Part shown: piece by piece, positions 1 to 11,841 of the stretch
Layout: each line of letters opens with the position of its first letter
Position numbering within the stretch: position 1 is the first letter of the stretch
Source of the DNA: Clitoria ternatea
Taxonomy: Eukaryota > Streptophyta > Magnoliopsida > Fabales > Fabaceae
Assembly: GCA_037962975.1 (NCBI GenBank)
Contig: CM075670.1
Location: 232,832,242-232,896,241 of the forward strand
Length of the DNA stretch: 64,000 nt
Direction of reading: 5' to 3'
Translations under genes and position numbers: made by a program
Notes under the pieces: generated by a model
The model's database searches: none
What the model saw: only the letters and a program-made list of their open reading frames with translations
Told to the model about the DNA's origin: nothing

Positions 1-2388
1 GTTATTCCAGAGCACTTCTGGACAGACTCACACCGTACACCCCCATCGCTGCCATCCCACTCGGAATTGCACACTCAGAGGCACTCCACTCGGAACGAGT
101 TACACTGAACTCGAAAATTCCCACTCAGAACTCCACTACCCGGAATATCATACTCGGAGATCTTTCATTCGGAATTATATCCACTTCCTCACTCGGAAGG
201 TCCTGTCTCGGACATAGCCCACTCGGAATTTTACTCGGAAATTCACCACATCTTAAAATATTTTCAAAGATTCCCGCTCGGACAGAATTCGTCCAGCATC
301 AATGTCCTCCCTCGCTCGCTCAAATGCGGCCACACCCGCTTGAGCGAGGTTCGTCCAGAATCTCACCTGCTCACCATTCACTCGTCTTGCTTGAGCAGAA
401 AGCTCGCTCGTCTGAGCAAGATTGGCCCAGAGGCCATAATACTGATACAGAGGATCCTCACCTGAGCGAGATCCCATCACGCTTGAGTGAGAATATCAGG
501 ACATAGGTAGAAAACGAAAGCTCTCATAGCTCAACACATGAAATCACATTCAAGGCCAATTCACTCACTTCCAACACATCATATACAACATGTGAGGCAT
601 ATACAACTCGTTCAAAGCATTCTCACTCCGAAATTCTCATTATAAGCCACATTTGGACATATCCAATGTTTCTTACAAATCACAAAAGGCATATACAACC
701 TATCCACACATTCATACTTATAGATTTTCATTCCAAACTTATTATTCACATTAAAATCATGCTTATCATTTTTAACAAACATATTCTCATACATTATCTG
801 CAATAATCGTCAACTTGCCATTCCAAACATCTCAATAACTATATGGCAAGGCAGGCATGAGTATTTAACACATACATCAAATCACTCTTAATTTACTCAT
901 GCAATTTGAATGTTAACTCCTCTCCTACCTCGAGGGAAGAGCCGAACTCCGAACACACACTCCGAAAGCTCCGCCACATAAGCCCGAAATATAATCTACA
1001 TACCATACATATGCATACACATAATCAATAACCATCATAACTCTAAACATTTGTTAGCTTATCATAAAGCTCAACCTCAAGTCCTAGACTTGCTAAACAC
1101 CCAGTTATGCAATTGTGTTAGGCTTCGGGAATTCCTTTCCCAAAGCCAAGATCCTCTAGATCTTAAAGGTCAACTATACCCAATAACATCATCATCATCT
1201 CATCCATTACATAGTGTAACCTCAAATCACTTCAATCCTTCAAACATCATCATTATCACTCAATATTCAACTTAGCTCTCATATCCATCAATAACCATAA
1301 TTAATTAATCATATTTAAATGGCACACCACAAATGATCTAGAACCTCATCAATTACAATATATCCATTTTCCCTAATTTCTAAGGGCTAGGGTTTTCATC
1401 AAAACCCAACAACATTTACCCATGCTTATTAATCACCACCAATGGCCATTTTTCATCATTAATATCATTCTCTGATATCATTAAACCTATATTCTACACA
1501 CATTTCACACTTTCCCTAATTTCTTAGAGTTAGGGTTTCACTAAAAACCCAACAATACTCATTAATACCCATTTATTTCTCATCACCTTCCAACATTAAT
1601 CTTAAGTATCTCATTAAATGCTTATAAAGGCACACATTTAAGCCACCCCACCTTAGGGTTTTCCACATTAATGCTCTCCCAACAACCCATATGCCATAAA
1701 TACTCCCCCAAGCCATAAAACTCATAATAATGATATTAACTTCATCAAAGATGGTGAGAAGAGCTTACCTCACCATAAAACAAAAATGGAACCAAATGAG
1801 GGGGAGAGGCTCAACGAAATTGGAGAAGGGAGGAAGAGGATCAACTCCCAATGGCTTCCTTTAAGCTTCCAAAAGACGAAAATGGTGGAGGAGAAGAAGG
1901 CTCCACACGGCTTTGGTTTTTGGAGAGAAGAAAAGAGGAAATAGAGAAGGGAAATAAGAGAAGAAGAAGAAGAAGAAATGTCATTGCCAAATGAGGGCAA
2001 GAACCCAACGAAAATAGGAAGAGAATAATAGGCTTTTGGTTTTAATTTTTAATTCTCCATCAAAGGTTCATCGTTTTATAACAAACAGGCTCTCAGTTCG
2101 GGCTCAAAACTAATTCCAAAAATTATTCCGAAGACATATTCAGATTCCCAATAATATTCTTAACAGCCCTGACCAATGGCATCTCAATCGGAGATACTTG
2201 GTCTGACACCTATATTCTATTCGGGTATAATTTTAACTCCTTAAATCTCAGTAAATCATAAATATCCATAATAAATCCCAATTTAATCATTCCAATACTT
2301 ATGGGACATAAATAACTCATATACAATTATTTATTATTTATTCTTATCAATTATTCATTTTTATAAAATTCAGGATGTTACACCAACC
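1..2388 (-). mobile_element. Partial chromovirus-type LTR, cut by window edge
   Basis: The right end reads GGATGTTACA on the plus strand, so the minus strand starts TGTAACATCC, the terminus shared by the other chromovirus LTRs here. Bases 60-250 carry ACTCGGAA-type repeats and 290-490 carry degenerate GCTTGAGCGAG dyads. The first 180 bases align by eye with 3800-3910 in the neighbouring LTR. Neither a primer site nor a convincing purine tract follows 2388, so this end is probably the outer edge of a solo LTR or of an element continuing to the left. Short frames inside it are not credible genes. Confidence 0.6.
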
Positions 2389-3286
2389 ATAACTCAGCTC
2401 TCAGCTGATCCGGCCGTTTTACTGGTACCAAACCGTTTACCCTCTCATGTGACATAATCACTCCCAGCGACAACGGTAGTGCCACGGGCTAAACCCCGAG
2501 CCCCGCTCAAGAGGTTTGCCTTCAGTCCCACCTAAGGTCTTTTTGTGGAATCCTCGAAACCACTTAATATTTCATATTTTTTCAATACATATGCATCCCA
2601 TGCTTATCAAATGCATCCCATGCATTCATACATCATGAAAAATTCATGAATAATATTCATATCATCATCATCAATCACATATACAGATCATATCTCATAC
2701 ACTAAAATCAATAACACTCATATATGAACAGTACTATCACAAATATATCACACATAACATATATATATATTCAGGATTTAATAATATTGTCCTGAATCCA
2801 TTCATAAACCATGCATTTAAAATGTAAACGCTCCCCCACCTGAAAATAAAGAGTTCTAACAACTTTTTAAGCTATATCCAAATCACTGCTCATAAATTTC
2901 GACTGGAATTTGCAGATCTGAACCAGTCTAAAGTTTCTTCGTGAAGAGAAGAAATGAATATTGATTTTCTTCTTTGTTTGATAATTTCCAGTAAAGATTG
3001 GAAAGAAAAGGATAGAAGTGATGTTTTACACTTTCAAAGTTTCTAAACTGATTCAATAGTAGAAGTTGGTATATATATCGTTCATGCAAAAGAGACGTGA
3101 ACGAAATGAAGAAGTCTACTACACATATCTTTAAATGATAAGGAAGAAACAAGATATTTAATGAAAAGAAGATAGGACAAAATAGAGAGGGTCCCATGTT
3201 TAGAAAAGACAAAAAGAGAATCTGCTAGAATGTAGAAGAATAGAGTGACGTGGAAGAGCATTAATGACTGAAGTAATTATCAGTTC
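2389..3286. other. Unassigned AT-rich segment, possibly LTR-derived
   Basis: No gene is visible. The segment has a TATATATA stretch at about 3070-3078 and a GC-richer block at 2460-2560. It may be the promoter and downstream part of the LTR that ends at 4266: a TGTTACACC at 2382 could be that LTR's other terminus, overlapping the end of the previous LTR. The alternative is that it is older flanking DNA. The minus-strand frame at 2928-3212 has no recognisable domain. Confidence 0.3.
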
Positions 3287-4266
3287 TGACTCAGTTTCGG
3301 TATCTTGGGCATATCCTTCTTTCCGAGAAAGATTCATCATAGCCTCTTTCCGTTCAAAATTACTTTACTCCGAGGAAATTCACTCGGAAAGGTTTCCACA
3401 TGAAATACTCAGCTTTCCTTCCTCGAAAATGACCCACTCAGAAATACCTCACCCAGAAATACCTCATTCAGATATATCTCTGCCCGAGTCAAAGCCTTCA
3501 CTTACGTCACTCGGAAGTTTTACAACTGAAAGATCACTCGGAGTTTGAAGTTCAATCCTTTCTCGGAAATCTTTCCACTCGAAAGGATCACTCGGGGTCG
3601 AAGACTATTTCGAAGACGAACCCGAGTACAAACTCAACAACTCTGAACATGGACCCAAGCACGAATTAAATGAATTCACCACTCGGATATTTACTTCCCT
3701 CGGGAATTATTCACTCAGAAACATACTCATTCAGAGTTGAAGTCTTTCTGTGTCCAGAAGTACTCTCCCTGGAAAAGACTCACTCGGTATGTCCCAATCT
3801 GTGCCACACCACTCGGAATTATCACACTCGGAGACACCCCACTCAGGACAAGTTACACTTAACTCAGAAATCCCCCACTCGAGAATTCACTACTCGGAAA
3901 TATCTCGGCCTGAGAAGTACTTATTTAAAATCAAAGCTTCTCTTCATTCGGAAGTACTTCTCTTGGAAACGATCCATTCGAAAACGTTTCACTCGGAGAC
4001 GTTTCACTCGGATTTTCCTCACTCAAAAGTGTCATTCAGACACAGTTTTTCTTACCTCAGAAATGATTCTCTTAATAATGTTTCACTCGGAAACAGCTTA
4101 ACTTCACTTGGAAGTAGTTTTCTCGGTCTTACTTCACTCGGAATCATATCAATTTTTCACTCGGAATATCTTATCTCAGACATTATTCACTTGGAATTTC
4201 ATTCGGAAATTCTCCATTAATCCTTAATAAAGTATTTTCTAACATTCTAAAATTTAGAATGTTACA
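3287..4266 (-). mobile_element. 3' LTR of a deletion-derived chromovirus
   Basis: The right terminus (minus-strand TGTAACATTC) is adjacent to a purine tract, which marks it as a 3' LTR of a minus-strand element. The sequence from 3822 to 4266 is repeated nearly perfectly at 6209-6628. It is dominated by ACTCGGAA-like repeats. The left border is uncertain: TG at 3287 is preceded by AGTTC (3282-3286), and AGTTC also follows the paired LTR at 6629-6633, a candidate 5-bp target duplication. The alternative left border is TGTTACACC at 2382. Confidence 0.55.
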
Positions 4267-4279
4267 TTTCTCCCCTCGT
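4267..4279 (-). promoter_or_regulatory. Polypurine tract (plus-strand priming site)
   Basis: On the minus strand the bases just before the LTR start read GAGGGGAGAAA. This is the expected position and composition of the tract that primes second-strand synthesis. Confidence 0.65.
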
Positions 4280-4318
4280 ACAAAAACTTCTTCCTTGAAA
4301 TTTAAATAGATACATACC

Positions 4319-6208
4319 TTAACAAAATAACTTGGGATATTGTTGCCTCATAGTGTCTTCACGTTCCCAAGTATGCATAATACACTGATCCTGCCGCCAT
4401 GCAACCTTGACTAATTGAACATTCTTGCTTCTCAAGCGTTTTAACGATCGGTCCACTATACCAGTGGGTTCGGCTATAGTGGTCAGGTTTTCCCAGATTT
4501 CAACATCATCATCCGGCATCTCATGAGTAGGATCCGATAAATACTTTCTCAGTTAAGAAACATGGAATACGCTATGCAGATTTGACAAATGAGAAGACAA
4601 CGCTATCTGATAAGCTACAGGGCTGACTCTCTTCAATATTTCATATGGACCAATATACCTCGGGCTCAATTTCTTGCTTTTCAATTCTCTCCCAATGCCT
4701 TTGCTAGCATAAACTTTCAGAAAGACTCTGTCGCCGACCTGAAACTCAATCGGCTTCGTTCGCTTATCATAATAACTTTTCTGACGATCTTGGGATGCTT
4801 TCATTTTATCTTTAATCATTTGAATTTGCTTGGAGGTCTGCTACACAATCTTAGGTCCTAACATTAAGCTCTCACCTGATTCCGACCAGCAAAGAGCTGT
4901 TTGACACTTCCTGCCATATAAGGCTTCGTATGGAGCCATACTTATGCTACTGTGATAGTTATTATTATAAGTAAATTCAATCAGTGGAAGGTATTGCTCC
5001 CAGCCACCACCATGCTCTAGCACACAGGACCTCAACAAGTCCTCTAAACTCTAGATAGTATGTTCTGATTGCCCATCTATCTGAGGATGATAGGCCGAAC
5101 TCAATCGGAGCTTCAAACCTAACTCCTGATAGAAACTCCCCCAAAATTGGGAAGTAAACCTCGGATCTCTATCCGACACAATAAAAGATGGAACACCATG
5201 CAGTCGGACTATCTCACTAATATACAACTGTGCTAGTTTCTACAAGGGGTAACTCATATTGATCGGCAAGAAGTGTGCAGACTTTGTCAATCGGTCCACA
5301 ATAACCCAAATAGCATCATGACCACTCCAAGTCTTGGGTAATCCCATTACAAAATCCATAGCAATAGCATCCCATTTCCACACGGGAATCTCTAAAGGTT
5401 GTAAACCACCGGATGGTTTCTGATGTTCAGCCTTTGCTTTCTGACAGATTACACAATGAGCCACGAAGTTAACTACATCTTTCTTCATTCCGGGCCACCA
5501 GAAATACAACTTTAAATCATAATACATCTTGGTATTACCCGGATGGATACTCAACATACTCCTATGTGCTTCATTGAGTACCGATCATCGTAAATCACCA
5601 GAGTCAGGTACATAAATTCGACCTTTCACTCGGTAAATGCCATCAGAACCCTCAGTTAAGAATAGGTCCTTGCCTTTAGCCCGAGTTTCTTTCATCTTAG
5701 CTAAATAAGAATCCGACATCTGCTGTACATAAACAAGCTTCAAAAATTCATTGGCTAATTTCAAAGTACCGAGAGTTACTTTCCGAGACGAAGAGACATC
5801 CACATGCAGGTTCATATCTCAGAATTGTTCGAGTAACTCTATCTCTTTAACCATCATGACTGCCATATGAATGGATTTTCGACTCAAGGCATCGGCTACA
5901 ACATTTGCCTTTCCCGGGTGGTATTTCAAATCGAAATCATAGTCTTTCAGAAATTCAATCCACCTCCTCTACCTCATATTCAACTCTTTCTGTCAAACAA
6001 ATATTTCAAACTTTTATGGTCACTATACACTTCGAATTTAGAGCCATAAAGATAATGCCTCCATATTTTCAGTGCAAAGACCACAGCTGCCAGCTCCAAA
6101 TCATACGTAGGATAGTTTTGTTCGTGCGGTCGCAACTGACGCGAAGCATAAGCAATCACTCGGGTATTCTGCATCAATACACATCCTAGGCCGAGCCCGG
6201 ATGTATCA
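4319..6208 (-). pseudogene. Ty3/gypsy chromovirus pol fragment (RNase H, integrase, chromodomain)
   Basis: This is the remains of the C-terminal half of a gypsy polyprotein, read from high to low coordinates. It contains RNase H (5980-6177; SDHKSLKYLF), a linker (5585-5815), the integrase zinc-binding region and start of the core (5240-5557; HPGNTKMYYDLK, CVICQKAK, VIVDRLTKSAHFLP), later integrase (4841-5038; YNNNYHSSISMAPYEALYG), the C-terminal integrase domain (4553-4819; GDRVFLKV, PRYIGPYEIL), and a chromodomain-like end (4319-4519; KRLRSKNVQLVKVAW, TWE). Stops and frameshifts separate the blocks, so it cannot be translated. Gag, protease and RT are absent: homology stops at about 6208, where a truncated LTR begins. 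The chromodomain-like end points to the chromovirus branch, probably Tekay. Confidence 0.85.
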
Positions 6209-6628
6209 CAATATCACACTCGGAGACACCCCACTTGGGACAAGTTACACTTAACTCAGAAATCTCCCACTCGGGAATTCACTACTCAAAAATATCTAGG
6301 CCTGAGAAGTACTTATTTAAAATCAAAGCTTCTCTTCATTCGGAAGTACTTCTCTCAGAAACGATCCATTCGGAAACGTTTCACTCGGAGACATTTCACT
6401 CGGATTTTCCTCACTCAAAAGTGCCATTTGGACACAGTTTTTCTTATCTCAGAAATGATTCTCTTAATAATGTTTCACTCGGAAACATCTTAACTTCACT
6501 TGGAAGTAGTTTTCTCGGTCTTACTTCACTCGGAATCATATCAATTTTTCACTCGGAATTTCATTCGAAAATTCTCCATTAATCCTTAATAAAGTATTTT
6601 ATAACATTCTAAAATTTAGGATGTTACA
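6209..6628 (-). repeat. Truncated 5' LTR copy, fused to pol
   Basis: This repeats 3822-4266 in the same orientation with few differences, apart from a gap of about 25 bp near the right end. It ends GGATGTTACA at 6628. At its left edge it passes directly into RNase H coding sequence, with only a few bases of shared sequence at the junction. The rest of the 5' LTR, the primer site, gag, protease and RT have therefore been deleted. Confidence 0.75.
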
Positions 6629-6898
6629 AGTTCGTTCATAACATGGTTCAAAAAAGTCAATAAAATTCTCCCATCCTAAGTTTTGACAAAATTTAAGGGT
6701 ATCCTCATAAATCCCTAGCTTAGTCAGTGATTCCCTACAGAAAAATTGGGAAGGAAGGATATCCCTCCTGGACAAAGAAGTAAGTCGCATTCCTTGTTCA
6801 TCGAAAGTGCACTCAATATCATCAATGTTACCATAGCTACATGACTTACCCTTATTTTTGCGTTTTTTGCCAACCGTCTTGATTCTCCCTTGAGACAT
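6629..6898 (-). pseudogene. N-terminal fragment of a post-pol Athila frame
   Basis: An open frame starts with ATG at 6898 (MSQGRIKTVGKKRKNK) and runs for about 88 codons until it meets the chromovirus LTR at 6628, which truncates it. It has a basic N-terminus followed by a segment with RRDILPSQFF and LGWENF. That layout resembles the start of the extra (env-like or ORF3) protein found downstream of pol in Athila elements. The position after pol supports this; the family call rests on pattern memory and is not certain. Confidence 0.45.
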
Positions 6899-8164
6899 GA
6901 TGCCTTGCTTGAAAACAGAAGGTGGAGAAAAATTAGGCACATAGAGGGAATATTAGAGTAACCCAAATAGTGGTCCAACATCAAGAAAATATAGTGCACA
7001 AATATAAGTTCATGAGATCATCAAAGGATTCACACCAATGTAAACAGGAAAAATGCCTAATCATGGACAATTACTTATGAAATCATGTATCCTATAGCAA
7101 AGGACTAAGATTCAAAAGCCATTGCATGAAAAATATCAAAGAAATATGAAGTTAATATGGTGTAGGCATTTTTACAAACACATGGTGTGCACCATTGTGT
7201 AGAACCAAACATAGAAAAGACTTGTCATGTAATAGTTCCTTTTGCTCACAAAAGTTTAAAAACATAGCCATGAGTCTAAATCAAAGCTTAAATAACAATA
7301 AGCAATAACATTTATGTAAGATAAATCAAATGGGGTTCATGGATAAAGATGAACAAATTTGGTGGTTCATGAGGTTTCAATCAAACCCATTGCAATTTGT
7401 GTCATATAATAGCATCATTAATCATCAAATAATGTTTTTATAACATCAATTTGCAAGAATAATGAAAGAAACACCCAATTTGAATGAACCCCAAAAGTGT
7501 AGAGAAACCCCAAACTTAGAGAGAAAAAATGGTGTTTCTTAATTGTTATTAGAGATGAAGTGCAGAATTTTCAACAATGGTGATGAGTAAGTATACAAAG
7601 ATGATGATGGAAAGGAAGAATAACAAGGTGCAAGAGTGGGTGTTAAAGTTGTGAAGGGAGGAGGATGAAGTAAAGGAATGAATATGCAAGTGCCAAGGGA
7701 AAAATGTGGTTTAAAAATGCAAGTGGGGGCATGGGTACATAATCCACGACCAGTGAAATTTTCCATGACCAGTGGAGTGTACTGTTTTGGGCCCAGTTTG
7801 TCCTTTAAAATGTCATGTATGAACACTGATGGGGATCCACGACCAGTGGATTTTCATACGGCCAGTGGATCCTACTTGTTTTTGCCCCCAAAATTAATTT
7901 TTTTAGATCAGAGATGTCCACGGCCAGTGGATCTTACTGGGTCCCCCTCTAAAATTTTTTCCTCTTGGTGGCCAGAGAGATCCACTGCCAGTGGATCCTA
8001 CTGGTTTACTTGCAAAAAATTCTTCCTTTCTTTCTCTCTCTTTTTTATGGCACACAAATAAACAAAACAACTAAAAAAATAGAGAAATCAATAACGAAAA
8101 TAGGGTTACCTCCCTACCAGTGCTAAATTTAACGTCTTCAGCCGGACGCTTTCACCGTTTGGAA
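6899..8164. other. Post-pol noncoding region of Athila element A
   Basis: No gene is supported. Between 7742 and 8003 there are several copies of a CCAC(T/G)-N-CCAGTGG-type dyad, the same motif that is arrayed in this element's LTR near 14670-14825. At 8105-8125 the minus strand reads GGTAGGGAGGTAACCC, the kind of sequence that follows pol in Athila/Tat elements. Confidence 0.5.
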
Positions 8165-9313
8165 TCAAGAATCTGATACATCAAGCAAGTCCAAGACACT
8201 TGCTTGTTGGATGGCTTCTCCTATCAAGTAGTGCTTAAGCCTTTGTCCATTTACCTTAAATGGACCAGACTTGTCGCTCCATAACTCGACAGCTCCAAAG
8301 GGAAATACCTTTGTTACCTTAAATGGCCCCGACCACCGGGACCTTAATTTGCCAGGGAATAGCCTCAAATAGGAGTTGAAAAGCAATACCATATCACCAG
8401 GGTTGAATGACCTCCGGAGGATGTGACGATCATGCCAATTTTTTGTTTTTTCCTTGTAAATTCTGGCATTTTCATACGCATCTAACCGGAGCTCTTCAAG
8501 CTCGTTCAACTCCAGCAACCTGTGTTCACCTGCAACCTTTATATCAAAGTTAAGCATTTTGACAGCCCAAAAGGATTTGTATTCTAATTCAACAGGTAAA
8601 TGACAAGCTTTCCCATACACTAGTTTAAAAGGTGTGGTTCCAATGGGAGTTTTATAAGCGGTTCGATATGCCCATAAGGAATCGTCTAATTTAATAGACC
8701 AAACCTTACGGGAGGTATTAACCACTTTCTGAAGAATGTTTTTGATCTCCCTATTAGATACCTCAACCTGGGCACTAGTTTGAGGGTGATAAGGCGTAGC
8801 AACCTTATGCCTCACCCCATACTTCTTCAAGAGGGTTTGAAAGGCTTTCTCAATGAAATGTGACCCTCCATCACTAATGATGCATTTAGGGACCCCAAAC
8901 CTAAGAAAAATTATTTTTTAAAAAAGCTTGATCACAGTCTTAACGTCTGAATGAGGTGAAGCAATGGCTTCCACCTATTTTGATATGTAGTCAACTGCTA
9001 CCAATATAAATTGATTTCCAAAAAAAGGGGGAAACGGTCCCATGAAATCAACGCCCCACACATCAAATAATTCAACCTCTAAAATGCTATTTAGTGTCAT
9101 TTTATGCCGCTTACCAATGTTACCTGCTCTCTGGAAAGCATCACAAGTCAAGACATACCTGCGCACATACTTAAAAAGGTGTGGCCAGTAGAACCCGGCT
9201 TGCAATACCTTCGAGGCTGTCTTTGATGTGTTCCTATGGCCTCCACAGGATAAAGAATGACAATGGTTCAGGATGGCATGGACTTCACCCTTAGGAACAC
9301 ACCTCCTCATCAA
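8165..9313 (-). pseudogene. Integrase of Athila element A
   Basis: Integrase would insert the element's cDNA into host DNA. Frame 8975-9313 holds the zinc-binding region (HCHSLSCGGHRNTSKT) and the start of the catalytic core (VWGVDFMGPFP). Frame 8165-8830 continues with TPYHPQTSAQVEVSNREIK, the conserved YRTAYKTPIGTTPF region and a C-terminal domain (NPGDMVLLF, GKLRSRWSGPF). The stretch between the frames contains stops, and the second cysteine pair of the zinc finger looks eroded (LTCDAFQRAG). It lies downstream of RT in normal gypsy order and is not functional as it stands. Confidence 0.88.
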
Positions 9314-9349
9314 ACCATCTGCACATTGTTTGAAAAGGAGGGGTTCATC

Positions 9350-10929
9350 CTAATAGTAGTGCTTGACATCTGTAAAAAACTTCTTTTTCTGTTGAAAACC
9401 AAGGTCAGGGGGTACAATGTCACATGCAAGAAAATTGACAAAATCCGCGTACCAAGGCACTTGTTGGACACTTAAACTAAGAAGTTGTTCATCCAAAAAA
9501 GACTCATTGATAGGAACAACATCACCCATCTCATCTTTTTCAGATGACAACCTAGATAAGTGGTCGGCAACAAGGTTCTCAGTACCCTTTTTATCTTTTA
9601 TTTCTAAGTTAAACTCTTGTAAGATCAAAATCCACCTAATTAGCCTAGGCTTTGCTTCTTTTTTATTTAAAAGGTACTTGATGGCAGAATGGTTAGTATA
9701 TACAGTAACATGCGAGCCTACCAAGTACGATCTAAATTTATCAAAAGCAAAGACAATAGCTAATAATTCCTTTACCTGAGCGTCATCAAGCGTACGACTG
9801 ACATAATGGATCACGTGTAGCTTCCTATCCTTCCGCTGCCCAAGCACAGCTCCCACTGCGTGATCACTTGCATCACACATCAGTTCAAATGGGAGTTCCC
9901 AATCGGGGGGTTGTATTATAGGAGCAGAAATTAATGCCTGCTTAATCCTGCAAAAAGCCTCAAGACAAGATAAATCAAAAACAAAAGGAACATCCTTACC
10001 TAAAACGTTAGTCAGAGGCTTTGTGATCTTGCTGAAGTCTTTGATGAACCGCCGGTAAAACCCGGCATGCCCAAGAAAGCTTCGAATACCTTTCACATTA
10101 GTTGGTGGGGGCAATTTCTCAATCACCTCCACCTTGGCCTTGTCTACCTCAATTCCTCTCTCAAACACCAAGTGTCTAAGAACTATGCCCTCCTTTACCA
10201 TGAAATGGCATTTTCCCCAATTTAAGACCAAGTTGGTCTCTTCACAGCGCTGCAAGACTTGGCACAAATTGGTTAAACAATTATCAAAATCCAAACCATG
10301 CATAGAAAAATCATCCATGAAAACTTCTATCATATTTTCAATTAAATCAGAAAAGATGGCCTGCATACACCTTTGAAAAGTCACAGGTGTATTACACAGG
10401 CCAAATGGCATACGCCTATAAGCATAAGTCCCATATGGGCAAGTGAAGGTCATTTTTTCTTGATCAGATGGATGGATGGGGATTTGATGAAAACCCGAAT
10501 ACCCATCCAAATAACAAAAATATGAGTGCTTAGCAAGCCTCTCAAGCATCTAATCGATGAAAGGGAGAGGGAAGTGATCTTTCTGGGTGGCGCTATTTAA
10601 TTTTCTATAATCAATGCACATGCGCCACCCAGAAACTATCCTAGTAGAAATCAGTTCCTGTTTATTATTTTTTACAATAGTTATCCCCCTTTTTTAGGAA
10701 CCACATGAACTGGGCTTACCCACTTGCTACTGGCAATAGGATAAATGACGCCAACATCTAACATTTTCAAAATCTCTTTCCTAACCACTTCTTGTATTTT
10801 TGGATTTAGTCTCCTAAGTGGTTCTACTGTTGGCCTACTCTCATCCTCTACAGTGATCATATGCATGCAAAATGAAGGGATAATCCCCTTAATGTTATCC
10901 ATGGTATACCCAATAACCTTCCTATACAA
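9350..10929 (-). pseudogene. Reverse transcriptase and RNase H of Athila element A
   Basis: A 399-codon frame (9350-10549) begins inside RT and carries DGYSGFHQIPIHP, the MPFGLCN block, the catalytic aspartates in VFMDDFSMHG, then RNase H (CDASDHAVGAVLGQ, VYTNHSAIKYLL) and a tether to integrase. A second frame (10681-10929) holds the RT N-terminus (ILKMLDVGVIYPIASSKWVSPV, VPKKGG). A gap of about 130 bases with stops separates them and removes the region around the first catalytic aspartate from a continuous frame. This would copy element RNA into DNA and degrade the RNA template. Confidence 0.9.
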
Positions 10930-10935
10930 CCTAAG

Positions 10936-11760
10936 CTATTTTAAGAGTTTTTTAGTTTCCATAGCATTCAATTCAGCACTCACAATCATAGGATATGTAG
11001 AGTTCGGGCCAAGGAATTCATACCTCAATAAAGCCGGTAAGGGCTTCAATTCTACTTGGGGACCTACATCTTTATCATGCATGACCTCAGTATCATGCCT
11101 TGGTGGGGCTTCTCCTTCAGAGCTACTTGATGTACCTGCAGGCTCAATCAAGAAAACAGATTCAAGTGGTTCATCAGGAAGGGTTTCTTCCTTCACCACT
11201 TGTTCAACACAATCCACACTACAACAAACATCATCATTAAAAGGTTTTTTTAAAACATTTTTCAAGTTAAAATCCACCTTTTGGTCTCCCACAGTCAGAG
11301 ACAACCTTCCATTCTTGACATCTATTACCGCGCCCGCGGTTGCCAAAAATGGCCTACCTAAGATAATGGGGATCATCAAATCCTCATCCATTTCAAGGAC
11401 CACAAAATTGGCAAGTATAAAAAACTTTCCTACTTTTATTGGAACATCTTCTAAAATGCCTACAGGGTATTTAACAGACCTATCAGCAAGTTGTAAAGAC
11501 ATCTTAGTAGGTTTTAGTTCTCTTAATCCCAATTTCTCAGAAATAGACAATAGCATTAGACTAACACTAGCTCCTAAGTCATATAGTGCTCTATCAATAA
11601 CCATGTCACCAATCACACAAGGGATAGAAAAACTACCTGGATCCTGAAGCTTGGGTGGTAGCTTCTTTTGGATCAATGCACTGCACTCCTCAGTAAGTGT
11701 TATAGTGCCATCTTCCTCCAGTTTCCGCTTGTTGGACAAAATATCCTTCAAGAACTTCAC
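10936..11760 (-). pseudogene. Aspartic protease region of Athila element A
   Basis: This open stretch of 274 codons lies between gag and RT. It starts with MKFLKDILSNKRKLEEDGT, a motif typical of the Athila gag-protease linker. The retropepsin active site reads RALYDLGASVSLM, in which D-L-G is the expected D-[ST]-G variant for Athila, and a second block reads IPIILGRPFLATAGAVIDV. The family cleaves the polyprotein into mature parts. This is the least damaged stretch of the element, but its neighbours in the polyprotein are broken, so no complete product is expected. Confidence 0.85.
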
Positions 11761-11841
11761 GTAGGTCGGCGTTTGCTACAAAGTATCTGTGAAGGGAACA
11801 TTGATATACAATTTTTTAAGGACCTCAAGGAACTTACCAAA

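Noticed and set aside
3264..4220. Plus-strand frames rich in HSE/SEI repeats
   Set aside because: They are translation of ACTCGGAA repeats inside an LTR; no family resemblance.
10745..11647. 300-codon plus-strand frame
   Set aside because: It is the antisense shadow of the protease and linker frame on the minus strand, which has clear retropepsin motifs.
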